Assembly (NCBI GenBank): GCA_903847385.1
Contig: CAINDO010000432.1
Location: 1 to 49,316 of the forward strand
DNA from: an uncultured Myxococcales bacterium
GTDB taxonomy: Bacteria; Myxococcota_A; Bradymonadia; UBA7976; UBA1532
Reading direction: 5' to 3'
Length of the DNA stretch: 49,316 nt
The notes beneath the pieces were generated by a model. That model saw only the letters and a program-made list of their open reading frames with translations. It was not told the origin of the DNA and did no database searches. Made by a program: the position numbers and the translations under genes. How positions within the stretch are numbered: position 1 is the stretch's first letter; each line of letters begins with the position of its first letter. This document shows, piece after piece, positions 25,593 through 35,129 of this stretch.

Positions 25593-26911
25593 TCAAGCCC
25601 CTCTCCCGACGCACCGTCCTGCGGGGCCTGCTCGGCGGCGCCGCCGTCGGCGTGGGTCTGCCCATGCTCGAGGCCATGCTCGGCCGCAAGAGCGCCTTCG
25701 CGCAGACGGCGAACGGATTCCCGCAGCGCTTCGGCCTGTTCTTCTGGGGCAACGGCGCCTTGCCGGACAAGTTCACGCCGCCGGACGACGGGCCCGGATT
25801 CACGCTGTCCGAGCAGCTCATGCCCTTCGCGCCGCTGCGCGGCAAGTTCAGCGTGGTCACGGGCATGCGCGTGCTCGTGCCCAACGTGGAGCCCCACTTC
25901 GCCACGGCCGCCGGTGTGCTCTCGGGCCGGCCGCTGCTCAAAGCCGGCACGGACTACACCTTCAGCGGGCCGAGCATCGACCAGTTCCTCGCCGCCCGCA
26001 TCGGACAGGAGACGCGCTTCGCGTCCATCGAGTGTGCGGCGTATCCCTCGAACGGCCTCTCGTTCAACGGCCCCAACAGCCAGAACCCGCCCGAGTCCAA
26101 CCCGCACGCGCTCTTCGACCGCATCTTCGGCGGCGGCTTCCGCCTGCCCGGCTCCGGCGCCATGGTCGACCCGGCCATCCCGGTCGAGCGCAGCGTGCTG
26201 GACGCGCTCATGGGGGACGTCGGCCGCCTGCAGGCGAAACTCGGCAGTGGCGACAAGCAGCGGCTCGAGCAGCACCTCGAGGGCCTGCGCGCCATCGAGA
26301 AGCGCTTGCGCCGGCTGGAGGAAGACCCCCCGAACCTGGCCGCCTGCGCCTACCCCACGGAGCCTTCGGCCGACTACCCGGAGATCGAGGGGCGCCCGCA
26401 GCTGCGCGAGAAGAACGCCATCCAGGCCGAGATCCTGGCCATGGCCATGGCCTGCGACCAGACCCGCGTGTTCAGCCAGTTCTTCACGCACCCGGTCTCG
26501 AACGTGCTGTTCCCGGGCATCGCCGCGGGCCACCACCAGCTCACGCACGACGAAGGCGGCGACCAGCCGCAGGTCAACGCGATCAACATCCAGATCATGG
26601 AGGCCTTCGTCACGTTCCTGCAGGCGCTCGACCGCATCCCCGAGGGCACCGGCACGCTTCTGGACAACACCGTGGTGATGGGCACGTCGGACGTCGCCTG
26701 GGGCAAGACGCACTCGCCCGAGGACTACCCCATCGTGCTGGCCGGGTCCGCCGGCGGCGCGCTGAAGATGGACATCCACTACCGCTCGCCGTCCGGCGAG
26801 AACGCGAGCAACGTGCTCCTGACGCTGTGCCGGGCGCTGGGGCAGGATCTGCCCGAGTTCGGCGCCGAGCAGGGCCTGACGCGCGACGGCGTGTCGGCCG
26901 TGGAGGCCTGA
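25589..26911 (+). CDS. DUF1552 protein, Tat-exported
   Basis: 440 residues. The N-terminus is a Tat signal (LSRRTVLRGLLGG, twin Arg then a hydrophobic stretch and a QTA cleavage region), so it is folded, perhaps with a cofactor, before export. The rest matches the DUF1552 family, related to sulfatase/alkaline-phosphatase-like folds: FGLFFWGNGALPDKF, the CAAYPSNGLSFNGPNSQNPP region and the C-terminal NTVVMGTSDVAWGKTHSPED. Partner of the DUF1592 protein encoded just upstream with an ATGA overlap. A 69-bp piece of a second DUF1552 gene survives at 36832-36900. Confidence 0.9.
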   Translation: MIKPLSRRTVLRGLLGGAAVGVGLPMLEAMLGRKSAFAQTANGFPQRFGLFFWGNGALPDKFTPPDDGPGFTLSEQLMPFAPLRGKFSVVTGMRVLVPNVEPHFATAAGVLSGRPLLKAGTDYTFSGPSIDQFLAARIGQETRFASIECAAYPSNGLSFNGPNSQNPPESNPHALFDRIFGGGFRLPGSGAMVDPAIPVERSVLDALMGDVGRLQAKLGSGDKQRLEQHLEGLRAIEKRLRRLEEDPPNLAACAYPTEPSADYPEIEGRPQLREKNAIQAEILAMAMACDQTRVFSQFFTHPVSNVLFPGIAAGHHQLTHDEGGDQPQVNAINIQIMEAFVTFLQALDRIPEGTGTLLDNTVVMGTSDVAWGKTHSPEDYPIVLAGSAGGALKMDIHYRSPSGENASNVLLTLCRALGQDLPEFGAEQGLTRDGVSAVEA

Positions 26912-26913
26912 AG

Positions 26914-27879
26914 ATGCGCACGACCTCTGCACTCCTGACCCTCGCGCTCTGTGCCGGCTGCGGCTCGGACGCGGACGACACGCCGACGGGCGGCAACGCG
27001 CCGCGCAACATCGTGTCGTCTCCGCCGACGGCCCCCGCCCCCGAGACGGGTGGCAGCGAGACCACGGCCGACGCCGCCGTCGACGAGGCGGACGCCGCGC
27101 CCGAGACGCACCCGCCGGAGACGCTCCTCGCCGCCGTGAATACGCTGGGCTTCACGCGCAGCGACTCTCCGGGCGTGGCGCCGGGCTTCAACCTGGATGG
27201 CCGCGTCAGCGACACGTCGGACGCGAGCACCTGCCGCAAGCCGGACTTCACCTCGCCCGAGGGCGAGCCGGGCATCGACAACCAGCTCGCCACGCTCGTG
27301 CCGCTGTTCGAGGTCGTGGGCATCGGCGCCGTCGAGGGCCTGGTCCAGAACTCGATCAAAGAAGGCGGCCTGCTGATCATGCTCGAGGCCGGGGACGTGA
27401 ACGACCGCGTCGACGACCCGGAGATCACCCTGCAACTGCGCCTGGGACAAGGCACGCCGCTCCTGGGCACGGACGGCCTGCTGCTGTCCGGGCAGACCTT
27501 CCACGCGCACGAGGGCGCCGAGAGCAGCGTGATCGAAAACGCCCGCATCGAGGGCGGCGTGTTGCGCGGCGGGCCCTTCGAGGCCGTGCTGCCCATCGTC
27601 GTGTTCGGCGTCGAGTACGAGCTGCCGCTGCACAACGCGTTCCTGCGCGCCGACCTGACCTACGACGGCAGCCTGGAGAACGGCATCATGGGCGGCGAGG
27701 TCATCATCGAGGACATCCTCGCCATCGCCATGCGGGCCAACGCCGCCGACGGCAGCATCCTGCCCGCCGTGCGCGGCGTGCTCAACGGCCGCGGCGACCT
27801 GGACCCGGACGAGGGCGGCGTGTGCCGGCGCATCTCCGGGGCCTTCGACTTCGGGGGGGTGTCGGCGTTCTTGTACTGA
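26914..27879 (+). CDS. Lipoprotein of the DUF1592/DUF1552 operon
   Basis: 321 residues. A short signal ends in a lipobox (LALCAGC); an Asp/Ala/Pro/Thr tether follows to about residue 75. The folded part (80-321) has no family I recognise. It is rich in beta strands (ITLQLRLGQGT, EYELPLHNAFLRADLTYDG, GGEVIIEDILAIAMRANA) with Cys near both ends. It begins two bases after the DUF1552 stop with GGAGG upstream, so it belongs to the same transcript and is likely a third exported partner of those proteins. No similar gene is visible elsewhere in the window. Confidence 0.75.
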   Translation: MRTTSALLTLALCAGCGSDADDTPTGGNAPRNIVSSPPTAPAPETGGSETTADAAVDEADAAPETHPPETLLAAVNTLGFTRSDSPGVAPGFNLDGRVSDTSDASTCRKPDFTSPEGEPGIDNQLATLVPLFEVVGIGAVEGLVQNSIKEGGLLIMLEAGDVNDRVDDPEITLQLRLGQGTPLLGTDGLLLSGQTFHAHEGAESSVIENARIEGGVLRGGPFEAVLPIVVFGVEYELPLHNAFLRADLTYDGSLENGIMGGEVIIEDILAIAMRANAADGSILPAVRGVLNGRGDLDPDEGGVCRRISGAFDFGGVSAFLY

Positions 27880-27963
27880 GGCGGGGTCGTTCCGCCGCGG
27901 TAACACACCCCGCCGCGGTGCGCCGTGGATGTGATGGCATGGGCCGTGCACATCGCGAGGCCC

Positions 27964-29634
27964 ATGCCTTCCGTCTCCCCCTCCGTCGATGGCGCCGTGA
28001 TCGACCACGTCGTCGACCGCGCGTGGCTCGCCCGAGGCTGGCTTCGCCTGCGCTGGATCGCCGTGGGCGGGGCCGCCGGGGTCGTCGCCGCCGCGCTCGG
28101 CTCGGGCCACGTCCCCCCGGAGGCAGGACCGCCGCTCTGGGGCGGCGTGCTCGGCCTGGCGGTGTTCAACGCCCTGCTCTGGACCCGCCCGGCGGCCACC
28201 CTCGCCGCCACGCGGGGCCTGGGGGCGCAGATCCTCGGGGACGCCGCGCTGCTCGCCTGGCTGTTGCACCACGCCGGGGGCCTGAGCAACCCCTTCGCGC
28301 CGTTCTTCGTGTTCCACGCCGCCGCGGCGGGGGTGCTGCTCCCGCGAGCCGCCGCCGCCCGCGCCTCGACGCTGCTCGCCGGAATCGTCGGCACCCTGGC
28401 CGCCCTCGAAGCGACGGGGACGTGGCCCCCGGGGCCCCTGCTCGAGGTCACGGCGATCCCGTCGGGCGCCACCCTGGCCGCGCGCGGCGGCGCGCTCGCG
28501 CTGACCGTGCTCGCCTCGGGGCTGCTCGTGTCGGCGCTGGTGGCGGCGTTGCGTCGGGAGCGAACGCAGGTCGCAACGGAGCGCGAACAGCTGCAGCGCG
28601 TGGTCGATTGCATGGCCGACGCCGTGCTCTTCGTGACCCCGGACGGCCAGATCCGGCTGCGCAACGCGGCGGCGGCGCAGCTCTGGCCCGCAGATGCCGG
28701 CCCGGAGCCGGACCTGCGGCAGTGCCACCCGCCGGAGCGCTGGGACGCCCTGATGGCCCTGCTCGCGCGCACGGAGCCCCTCACGGTGCACCCGGTCCTC
28801 GAGGTGCGCGGCCGCCACTTCGAGGCGAGCTGGGCGCACGTGCTGGAGCCGGGGGGCGCCTCGCGGGGCGTCGTCATGGTCGCCCGAGACATCACCGAGC
28901 GCGTCGAACGGCAGCGCTCGCAGATGCGCGAGGAGCGCATGGCCACGGTGGGCAAGCTGGCGGCGGGCCTGGCCCACGAGCTGAACAACCCGCTGGGCGC
29001 CATCTCGTTGTTCTCGCAGCACGCGCTGTCGTCACTCGCGCAGAGGCCCGACGACCCGCTCGTCGAACACCTGGGCACGGTGCTGCGCAACGCCGACCTG
29101 TGCAAAGGCATCGTGCGCGATCTGTTGGCCTACGCGCGGCAGCGCCCCCCTGCGCGCAGCGACGTGTGCGTGGCCGACCTTCTGGCGGACACCGAGCGCA
29201 CGCTGCGGCCCCGCGCCAACGCACGCAGAATCGAGCTGCGCGTCGAGGTCGACGCCGGTGTACCGGAGACCGTCTTCGGAGATCCCGATCAACTGCGGCA
29301 GGTGCTCGTGAACCTGGGGCTGAATGCCATCGAGGCCTTCGGCGCAGGTCGCGCCGGGCTGGTGCGGCTCGCCGCCTCGTCGGATGCCGGCGGGGTGCGG
29401 TTCAGTGTGACCGACGACGGCCCGGGCATCGAGCCCGAGGAGCAGTCGCGCGTCTTCCAGGCGTTCCACACCTCCAAGTCCGAGGGCACGGGCCTCGGCC
29501 TCACGGTCGCACAGGACATCGTGGCGGCGCACGGCGGCCACATCGCGCTCGACAGCGTGCTGGGCGTGGGCAGCACGTTCGCCTTCACCGTGTCACCCCC
29601 CGTGCGACTTCTGGGCGGTGGGTCCGCGCAATGA
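27964..29634 (+). CDS. Membrane histidine kinase with a RegB-like GGxxNPF quinone motif and a PAS domain
   Basis: About 556 residues (alternative start GTG 27925). Six hydrophobic segments occupy about residues 20-195. Between the third and fourth is GGLSNPF (105-111), the GGxxNPF motif that forms the quinone site of RegB/PrrB. A PAS-like domain follows (RVVDCMADAVLFVTPDGQI). The HisKA helix has H338 in GLAHELNNPLGAI, and the next helix has C380 (ADLCKGIVRDLL), close to the place of the redox Cys of RegB. The ATPase domain has the N box (NLGLNAIEAF), G1 (DDGPGIE) and G2 (GTGLGL). It should sense the redox state of the membrane quinone pool and phosphorylate the NtrC-type regulator encoded next, whose start overlaps its stop (ATGA). 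Confidence 0.88.
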   Translation: MPSVSPSVDGAVIDHVVDRAWLARGWLRLRWIAVGGAAGVVAAALGSGHVPPEAGPPLWGGVLGLAVFNALLWTRPAATLAATRGLGAQILGDAALLAWLLHHAGGLSNPFAPFFVFHAAAAGVLLPRAAAARASTLLAGIVGTLAALEATGTWPPGPLLEVTAIPSGATLAARGGALALTVLASGLLVSALVAALRRERTQVATEREQLQRVVDCMADAVLFVTPDGQIRLRNAAAAQLWPADAGPEPDLRQCHPPERWDALMALLARTEPLTVHPVLEVRGRHFEASWAHVLEPGGASRGVVMVARDITERVERQRSQMREERMATVGKLAAGLAHELNNPLGAISLFSQHALSSLAQRPDDPLVEHLGTVLRNADLCKGIVRDLLAYARQRPPARSDVCVADLLADTERTLRPRANARRIELRVEVDAGVPETVFGDPDQLRQVLVNLGLNAIEAFGAGRAGLVRLAASSDAGGVRFSVTDDGPGIEPEEQSRVFQAFHTSKSEGTGLGLTVAQDIVAAHGGHIALDSVLGVGSTFAFTVSPPVRLLGGGSAQ

Positions 29635-31037
29635 CCGACGCCAGACTGCTCGTGGTGGACGACAAGCGCGACCTGGCGCGCGGCGTGGGCCTGGTACTGT
29701 CGCCGCTCTCGTCGGACATCGGCGTGTGCCACAGCGCCGAGGACGCGCTCGCCTCCCTGGAGGAGCGACCCGCCGCCGTGATCCTGTCGGACATCCGCAT
29801 GCCGGGCCTGGACGGCCTCGCGTTGCTGGAGCGAGTCCGCGCGCGCTGGCCCTCGACGAGGGTGATCCTTTTCACGGCCTACGCGACGGTCGAGTCCGCC
29901 GTCGAGGCGATGAAGCTGGGCGCGTTCGACTATTTGACCAAGCCGTTCAACAACGACGAGTTGCTCCTGGTCACGCAGCGCGCGCTCCAGGCCGCGGCAG
30001 ACGAGGCCGAACTGCATCGCCTGCGCGCCCTGGTGAGCGCCCGCGAGGGGCTCCACGGCCTCTTCACGGTCGATCCGCGCATGCGGCCCGTGCTCGAGAC
30101 CATCCGAAAAGTCGCGCCCTCGAACGCCTCGGTGCTCATCTGCGGCGAGAGCGGCACGGGCAAGGAGCTCGTGGCCCGTGCCCTGCACGCGGAGAGCGGT
30201 CGCGCGCGCGCCCGGTTCCTGGCCTTCAACGCCGCCGCCCTGCCCGAGACGCTGGCCGAAGCCGAGCTCTTCGGCGCGCGCAAGGGCGCGTACACCGGCG
30301 CCGATCGTGACCGCAAAGGCCTTTTCGCCGAGGCGAGCGGCGGCACGCTCCTGATCGACGAGCTGGCCACGATGAGCGCCGCGTTGCAGGGCAAGCTGCT
30401 GCGCGCGCTGCAGGAGCGCGTCGTCGTGCCCCTGGGACAGACCGCGCCCGTGCCCGTGGACGTGCGCATCGTGGCCGCCACCAACATCGATCCGCGCAAG
30501 TTGCTGCGCGACGGCACGCTGCGTCAGGACCTGTACTACCGGCTCGCCGTGGTACGCCTCGTCATCCCGCCCCTGCGCGAGCGCGCCGAGGACATCGCGC
30601 TTCTGGCGCAGCGGTTTCTGGACCGCATGGCCGTGCCCGGAATGGAACCCCGGCGCCTGTCGTCTCGGGCGCTGCGCCTGCTGTACGCCCACGACTGGCC
30701 GGGCAACGTGCGCGAACTGCAGAACGTGATGGAGCGGGCCGCGCTGCTCGCCGCGGGGCCGGAGATCGGGCCGGCGGACATCGTGCTCGACCGCCTGGAC
30801 GACGCCTTCGACGCCACCGAGGTCGACGGCGACCTGGAGGCCGCGGGTCTCGACTACGAGAGCGCCAAGCGCGGCGCCGTGGAGCGCTTCCAGCGCCGGT
30901 ATGTCGAGCGATTGCTCGCCGAGACGGGCGGCAACATCAGCGCGGCGGCGCGGCAGGCGGGGCTGACGCGCGCCGCCCTGCACCGCATCCTGAACCGCCT
31001 CGGCATCGGCGGGGACGAGGCCGGCGACGACACCTGA
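29631..31037 (+). CDS. NtrC-family sigma54-dependent response regulator
   Basis: 468 residues. Receiver (1-120): acidic pair VVDDKRD, phosphorylated Asp in [11 protein letters not shown], Thr/Lys switch in LFTAY and YLTKPF. Sigma54-interaction AAA+ domain (about 140-375): Walker [15 protein letters not shown] in place of the usual GAFTGA (contact with sigma54), Walker B LLIDEL and arginine-finger region [12 protein letters not shown]-terminal Fis-type helix-turn-helix (about 430-460): [22 protein letters not shown]. Translationally coupled to the RegB-like kinase, so the pair forms a two-component system that activates sigma54 promoters. The best target in the window is the octahaem gene immediately downstream, 184 bp away, which has a -24/-12-like sequence. 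Confidence 0.93.
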   Translation: MTDARLLVVDDKRDLARGVGLVLSPLSSDIGVCHSAEDALASLEERPAAVILSDIRMPGLDGLALLERVRARWPSTRVILFTAYATVESAVEAMKLGAFDYLTKPFNNDELLLVTQRALQAAADEAELHRLRALVSAREGLHGLFTVDPRMRPVLETIRKVAPSNASVLICGESGTGKELVARALHAESGRARARFLAFNAAALPETLAEAELFGARKGAYTGADRDRKGLFAEASGGTLLIDELATMSAALQGKLLRALQERVVVPLGQTAPVPVDVRIVAATNIDPRKLLRDGTLRQDLYYRLAVVRLVIPPLRERAEDIALLAQRFLDRMAVPGMEPRRLSSRALRLLYAHDWPGNVRELQNVMERAALLAAGPEIGPADIVLDRLDDAFDATEVDGDLEAAGLDYESAKRGAVERFQRRYVERLLAETGGNISAAARQAGLTRAALHRILNRLGIGGDEAGDDT

Positions 31038-31055
31038 CGCCGGCCGGGCGGCTGC

Positions 31056-31067
31056 ATACGCAGGTAT
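31056..31067. promoter_or_regulatory. Possible upstream activator site (small inverted repeat)
   Basis: ATAC-GCAG-GTAT lies in the only AT-richer part of the gap and sits about 80 bp upstream of the candidate -24 element, a normal distance for an enhancer-type activator. It is short and could be chance. Confidence 0.25.
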
Positions 31068-31133
31068 ACACTTCGTCGCCGCCGGTACTCAGTTGACTCG
31101 CGCCATCTCGGCCCGTGGCGCGGGGCCGCGCAC

Positions 31134-31148
31134 GGCCGACCCCTTGCA
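31134..31148 (+). promoter_or_regulatory. Candidate sigma54 (-24/-12) promoter for the octahaem gene
   Basis: GGC-CGACCCC-TTGCA contains the GG (31134-31135) and GC (31146-31147) doublets with exactly 10 bases between them and a perfect -12 TTGCA; the -24 half (CGGCCGA) is poor against TGGCACG. It lies 74 bp before the ATG at 31222 and directly downstream of a gene for a sigma54 activator. Confidence 0.42.
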
Positions 31149-31221
31149 ATCCCCCCGTGGCGTCGGCGCAGGCGCGCCGGACGCAAAGACGAAGTCAATC
31201 AGTCGAAGAGAGGGGATCTGT

Positions 31222-33309
31222 ATGAGTGCCGGTCGATGGATGCGCGCGCTGATGACCTGTACCGCGACGCTCACGCTCGCGATGGCCTGTGGGGGCGAGG
31301 ATGGCGCCCAGGGGGACCCGGGCGCACCCGGCGCCGACGGCGTGAAAGGCGAGGCCGGTCTGCCGGGGCCCGAAGGCGTGCAGGGTCCGCAGGGCGAACA
31401 GGGCCCGCAAGGCGACCCGGGCCCGCAAGGCGAGCCGGGCGCCCCGGGCGAGCCGGGCCCGCAGGGCGAGCCGGGGCCGCAAGGCGAGCCGGGCGCCCAG
31501 GGCGGGCAAGGCGATCCGGGGCCGCAGGGGCCGCAGGGTGACCCCGGATCGCAGGGGGAACAGGGTCTGCCGGGGCCGCAGGGCGAGCCCGGCCCGCAGG
31601 GTCCCCAGGGTGATCCGGGGGCCCAGGGCGCGCAGGGTGACCCGGGCGTCAGCACCGGCGCGCTGACCGGCCTGGTGACCGAGGCCGCCGACGGCAACCT
31701 CGTGGCCGGCGCGACCATCGCGCTCGAGCCCGCCGGCGTCGCGCCGGTACAGTCGGACGCGAACGGCGAGTTCACGCTCGCCGGCGTGCCCGTGGGCGTC
31801 TACACCGTGCGCGCCACCTTCCAGGACTGGGCCGCCGTCGAGGGTCGGATCTCCATCGTCGCCGGCAGCGAGGCCGCCCTGAACCTGGAGTTCATGAACT
31901 GGCGACCCGAGTCCGACGCCTGCATCCTCTGCCACGGCAACCTGAACCCGCAGACGGTGGCCGACTACAAGGGCAGCAGCATGGCGCAGGAGGTCTCGTG
32001 CCAGGACTGCCACGGGAACAACATGGCCGGCGGCCCGGGCCACAACGAGCGTCCCTCCCCGGAGGTCTGCGCGCGCTGTCATCCGGACCAGTACCGCGGG
32101 CATCAGTCCAACCGGCACTCCATCGGTTACCAGCGCGGCTTCGAGGCCGGCCGCCTCGACGACCTGCCGCCCTGCTCCGCCGGCGCCGAGGCCGAGGGCC
32201 GCGGCATCGCCACCTGTACGCAGTGCCACAACGTCGAGTCGCGCTGTGACGCCTGCCACTCGCGACACATCTTCAAAGGCTCCCAGGCCCGAAAGCCCGG
32301 CGCCTGTGGCACCTGCCACATGGGCCCCGACCACCCGCAGTACGAGATCTACGAGCTCTCCAAACACGGCATCATCTTCGAGTCCGAGGGCGACAACGGC
32401 GTCGCGCCGAGCTGCCCCGACTGCCACATGCCCGAGAAGAAGATCGCCGCCAACGGAACGCGCTACACCGATCACGACCTGTCCTTCGGCATCGCCTGGG
32501 GCCCCGTGGGCGGGCGCGACTCGCACTACAGCCTCCGCCGCGGCGGTCAGTTGCCCTACGTGCTGACCAACGGCGTGCTTCAGCCCAACCCGCAGTTCGA
32601 TCCGACCGCCCCGGCCGATATGACCGGCGGCGACGGCGTGCCCGACTCGGCGATCTGGCCCGAGGACCGCGACGGCAAGCTGGTGCAGGTGGCCGACGAG
32701 CTCCCCGTGCTCGAGGCGCGCCGGGCCCAGATGGTCGGCGTGTGTGATCGCTGCCACGCCGCCGGCTTCGCCACCGAGCGTCTGGACATCGCCGATGGCA
32801 TGCACGAAAACGCCGCGCATGTGGTCCACGAGGCCGAGGACATCATCCGCGCGCTGAACTTCGACGGCCTCCTCGATCCGGCCGTCGGCGCCCGCCCGGC
32901 CAACCCGGACGCCGTGGGCGCCATCATCCTGGGCGGCGCGATGCTCTATCGCAACCTGTCGGCCATCGAGCGTGTGTTCTTCAAGATGTACAAGTACGAC
33001 CAGGTCAAGACCTGGCACGGCGCGTATCACATGAACCCGGACTACACGCACTGGTACGGCTGGGCCGAGCTGAACATGGACCTCGCCGACATCGGGGCCC
33101 AGGCCACGGACCGCCGCCGCGACTTCGTCCTGGAGTACGCGATCGAGCACGGCCTGAACGCCGTCTGGGACGTGCCCTACCAGGGTGTGATCTACGCCAT
33201 CGGCTCGATGGAGAAGCTCTACGACCTTTACCCCGCCGGCCAGAACATGAGCGTCGATGCCAACGGAAGCGGCACGCCGACGACGTACAACGGCATCACG
33301 TTCCACTGA
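31222..33309 (+). CDS. Collagen-stalked octahaem cytochrome (hydroxylamine-oxidoreductase-like) lipoprotein
   Basis: 695 residues. A signal peptide ends in AMAC (Cys23), a plausible lipobox. Residues 25-144 are 40 uninterrupted Gly-X-Y triplets, many with Pro, Glu, Asp or Gln. A carboxypeptidase-regulatory-like beta-sandwich follows (about 146-222, [20 protein letters not shown]). The remainder is a multihaem cytochrome with eight CxxCH motifs at 234, 260, 283, 332, 342, 362, 398 and, well separated, 508. The stretch [12 protein letters not shown]...[22 protein letters not shown], the H418-D419 with Trp426 and the late [10 protein letters not shown] (Tyr608/Tyr612) fit the hydroxylamine oxidoreductase (HAO) family. 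Oxidation of hydroxylamine/hydrazine or reduction of nitrite are both possible. A strong GAGAGG precedes the ATG. It follows a redox two-component system. Confidence 0.88.
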   Translation: MSAGRWMRALMTCTATLTLAMACGGEDGAQGDPGAPGADGVKGEAGLPGPEGVQGPQGEQGPQGDPGPQGEPGAPGEPGPQGEPGPQGEPGAQGGQGDPGPQGPQGDPGSQGEQGLPGPQGEPGPQGPQGDPGAQGAQGDPGVSTGALTGLVTEAADGNLVAGATIALEPAGVAPVQSDANGEFTLAGVPVGVYTVRATFQDWAAVEGRISIVAGSEAALNLEFMNWRPESDACILCHGNLNPQTVADYKGSSMAQEVSCQDCHGNNMAGGPGHNERPSPEVCARCHPDQYRGHQSNRHSIGYQRGFEAGRLDDLPPCSAGAEAEGRGIATCTQCHNVESRCDACHSRHIFKGSQARKPGACGTCHMGPDHPQYEIYELSKHGIIFESEGDNGVAPSCPDCHMPEKKIAANGTRYTDHDLSFGIAWGPVGGRDSHYSLRRGGQLPYVLTNGVLQPNPQFDPTAPADMTGGDGVPDSAIWPEDRDGKLVQVADELPVLEARRAQMVGVCDRCHAAGFATERLDIADGMHENAAHVVHEAEDIIRALNFDGLLDPAVGARPANPDAVGAIILGGAMLYRNLSAIERVFFKMYKYDQVKTWHGAYHMNPDYTHWYGWAELNMDLADIGAQATDRRRDFVLEYAIEHGLNAVWDVPYQGVIYAIGSMEKLYDLYPAGQNMSVDANGSGTPTTYNGITFH
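31294..31653 (+). repeat. Collagen-like Gly-X-Y repeat inside the octahaem gene
   Basis: 360 bp encode 40 perfect Gly-X-Y triplets without a break. The DNA is correspondingly repetitive (blocks around GGCCCGCAGGGCGAGCC), so copy number could change by slippage or recombination in steps of 9 or 18 bp. Confidence 0.95.
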
Positions 33310-33318
33310 GGCGCGGGC

Positions 33319-33480
33319 GCGCCCTCAGTTCCCGATGTCCGCCCGCAGGTGCAGATACGGCGCCACGTTGTCCGGCTCGAGCCGGGCGTTCTCCAGGGTG
33401 ATCTGCACGGGCAGGGCGTCCGTGCCGAAGGCGAACGTCTGCTGGGCGATGAGCCCGGGCAGCGCGCCCACGAGGCCCTG
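33319..33480. repeat. Direct repeat, copy 1 (with 37196-37357)
   Basis: 162 bp matching 37196-37357 at 156 positions, same orientation, 3,877 bp apart. It ends exactly where the insertion sequence begins. Confidence 0.93.
33322..33480 (-). pseudogene. 3' fragment of a BPI-like lipoprotein gene
   Basis: On the minus strand this encodes the last 52 residues of a protein nearly identical to the end of the gene at 37202-39103, from QGLVGALPGLI to LRADIGN and a TGA stop. Of six base differences, five are silent and one changes Val to Ile. The gene is cut at 33480 by the left end of the IS1182-type element, and its upstream part is not on the other side of the element. Confidence 0.9.
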
Positions 33481-35129
33481 AGAGGGTCGGCGGAATTATC
33501 GTCCAGTAACCATTGACGTAAATTTCGAGTCGTGATCGAATCTGGGCATGAGCACCTCCGCCACCGAGCCCTTGCAGTTGACTGAACCGACCGCGCCGCC
33601 CAAGGCCCCGCGAATCTTGCGGCGCGGTTTGCGGTTCCATGGCGACAGGTCGAAGCAACTGAACGTCCTGACAGGCTCGCCGGACATGATCGTGCCGGCC
33701 AAGCACTTGGTGCGTGACGTCATCGCGTTGGTGGGGTTGCTCGACCTCACAGAGCTGCGCAACAAACACAAGTCGCTGGGACGGACGCCGGTCGACCCGC
33801 AGTTCAAGCTCACAGTCTGGCTCTATGCGAGCTTGCTCGGCCTTCACCATGCGTCCGAGGTGGCCCGGGCGCTCAAGACGGATGCGGCCCTCAAGCTCGC
33901 CGCCGGGGCTCACTCGCTGTCGGACACGGTCCTCAAGGAGTTCCGGCGGGAGAATGGAGAGTTCCTCGAGGCTGCGAACGGACAGATCCTCGCGCTCGCT
34001 GTTGCGGAGCGCATCGTGGACCCGGAGGCGCTCGCCGTCGACAGCATGCGGCTTCGCGCTGACGCTGCGACCGCGAGCATGCGTACGCGGGAGCGCTCCA
34101 AGGAGCGGCTGGACGTGCTGGCCAAGGCGGACACTGCCGCGATGTCGGATGAGGAAAAGGCGATCCACGCGGCCAAGGTCGCCAAGCATGAGCTCGCCGT
34201 CGCTCGGTGCGACGCCGAGGGCCGGACCGGGCACTCCGTCACGGATCCGCAGGCGACGCTGATGAAGTTCCCGAGCGGTGCGAGCCTACCCGGGCACCGC
34301 GTCACAGCGGTCGGCAGTGGCACGACCGAGCGGTTCATCGTCAAGGTCCTCGTCGATGGCGACCCGACGGACTTCGGCAAGCTTGGCCCGGCCGTCGCCG
34401 GCGCTCGCGAAGCACTCATCGGCGCGGGAATGCCGGTCCGCGACGGCGCGCCGCCCATGCAGGTCGCCGCCGACGCTGGATACATGTCACAGGCCGACTT
34501 GAAGTTCGCATTCGACCAGCGCCATGCCGGTCGCATCGACGTCGTACTGCCGGAGGCGACCCCACCGATCCGCACCAACCGCGCCACCGGGGAGCCGCTG
34601 TTCGGGAGAGACGAGTTCCTTTTCGATGACACGGACGAGGTCGTCTGTCCCTCCGGTCGCGTGATGCATGGCCCCTACAAGATGCCCGACGGTGGCAAGC
34701 AATGGCGGGGTCACGACTGTCAGACCTGCCCTCTGAAGAGCGCCTGCACGACCGGCAAACAGCGCACCCTCGCGATCAATCCAGTGACCGACCAACTGCA
34801 CCAGGCGGTGCGCGACCGCCTCGCAGAGCCCGGCGGTCGCGAGCGCTACAACAAACGCATCGCCACCATCGAGCCGATCTTCTCCTACATCCAGGACGCC
34901 ATGCACTTCACGCGGGCGTCCTCGCGGCTGACCAAGACCGTCTTCGCCGAGGTCCACATGAAGGCCCTGGCCTATAACCTCAGCCGGTTGCTCGCCGCCC
35001 GCGCCCGGCGGGCCTCTTTGCGGGCGCTCGCCCTGGAGTTCATCGTGACGTCCGACACGCTGTCTCTCGTTGCAATCTGGCTCGTGGACCCTGTCGATAC
35101 CGCGAATGCGCAATTAGCGCCGAGCCTCT
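33481..35129 (+). mobile_element. IS1182-family insertion sequence, about 1.65 kb
   Basis: The element has imperfect terminal inverted repeats: AGAGGGTCGGCG at 33481-33492 and CGCCGAGCCTCT at 35118-35129 (11 of 12 matching, weaker similarity further in). One transposase gene fills it and its stop runs into the right end. No target duplication is visible, and the two flanks come from different genes, so a deletion or recombination followed or accompanied insertion. The transposase frame is intact, so the element may be active. Confidence 0.85.

Noticed and set aside
31115..31133. TGGCGCGGGGCCGCGC as a sigma54 promoter
   Set aside because: The spacing between GG and GC is not 10 bases and there is no TTGC element.
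31294..31653. Short regular DNA repeats that could be taken for a CRISPR array or satellite
   Set aside because: The repeats are in frame, without unique spacers, and encode Gly-X-Y triplets in an otherwise normal gene.
31195..33306. Long open frame on the minus strand opposite the octahaem gene
   Set aside because: It is a GC-rich shadow; the plus strand has signal peptide, ribosome site and eight CxxCH motifs.
33315..33324. GGGCGCGCCC palindrome after the octahaem stop as a terminator
   Set aside because: Short, no loop and no T-tract; it also partly belongs to the direct repeat.
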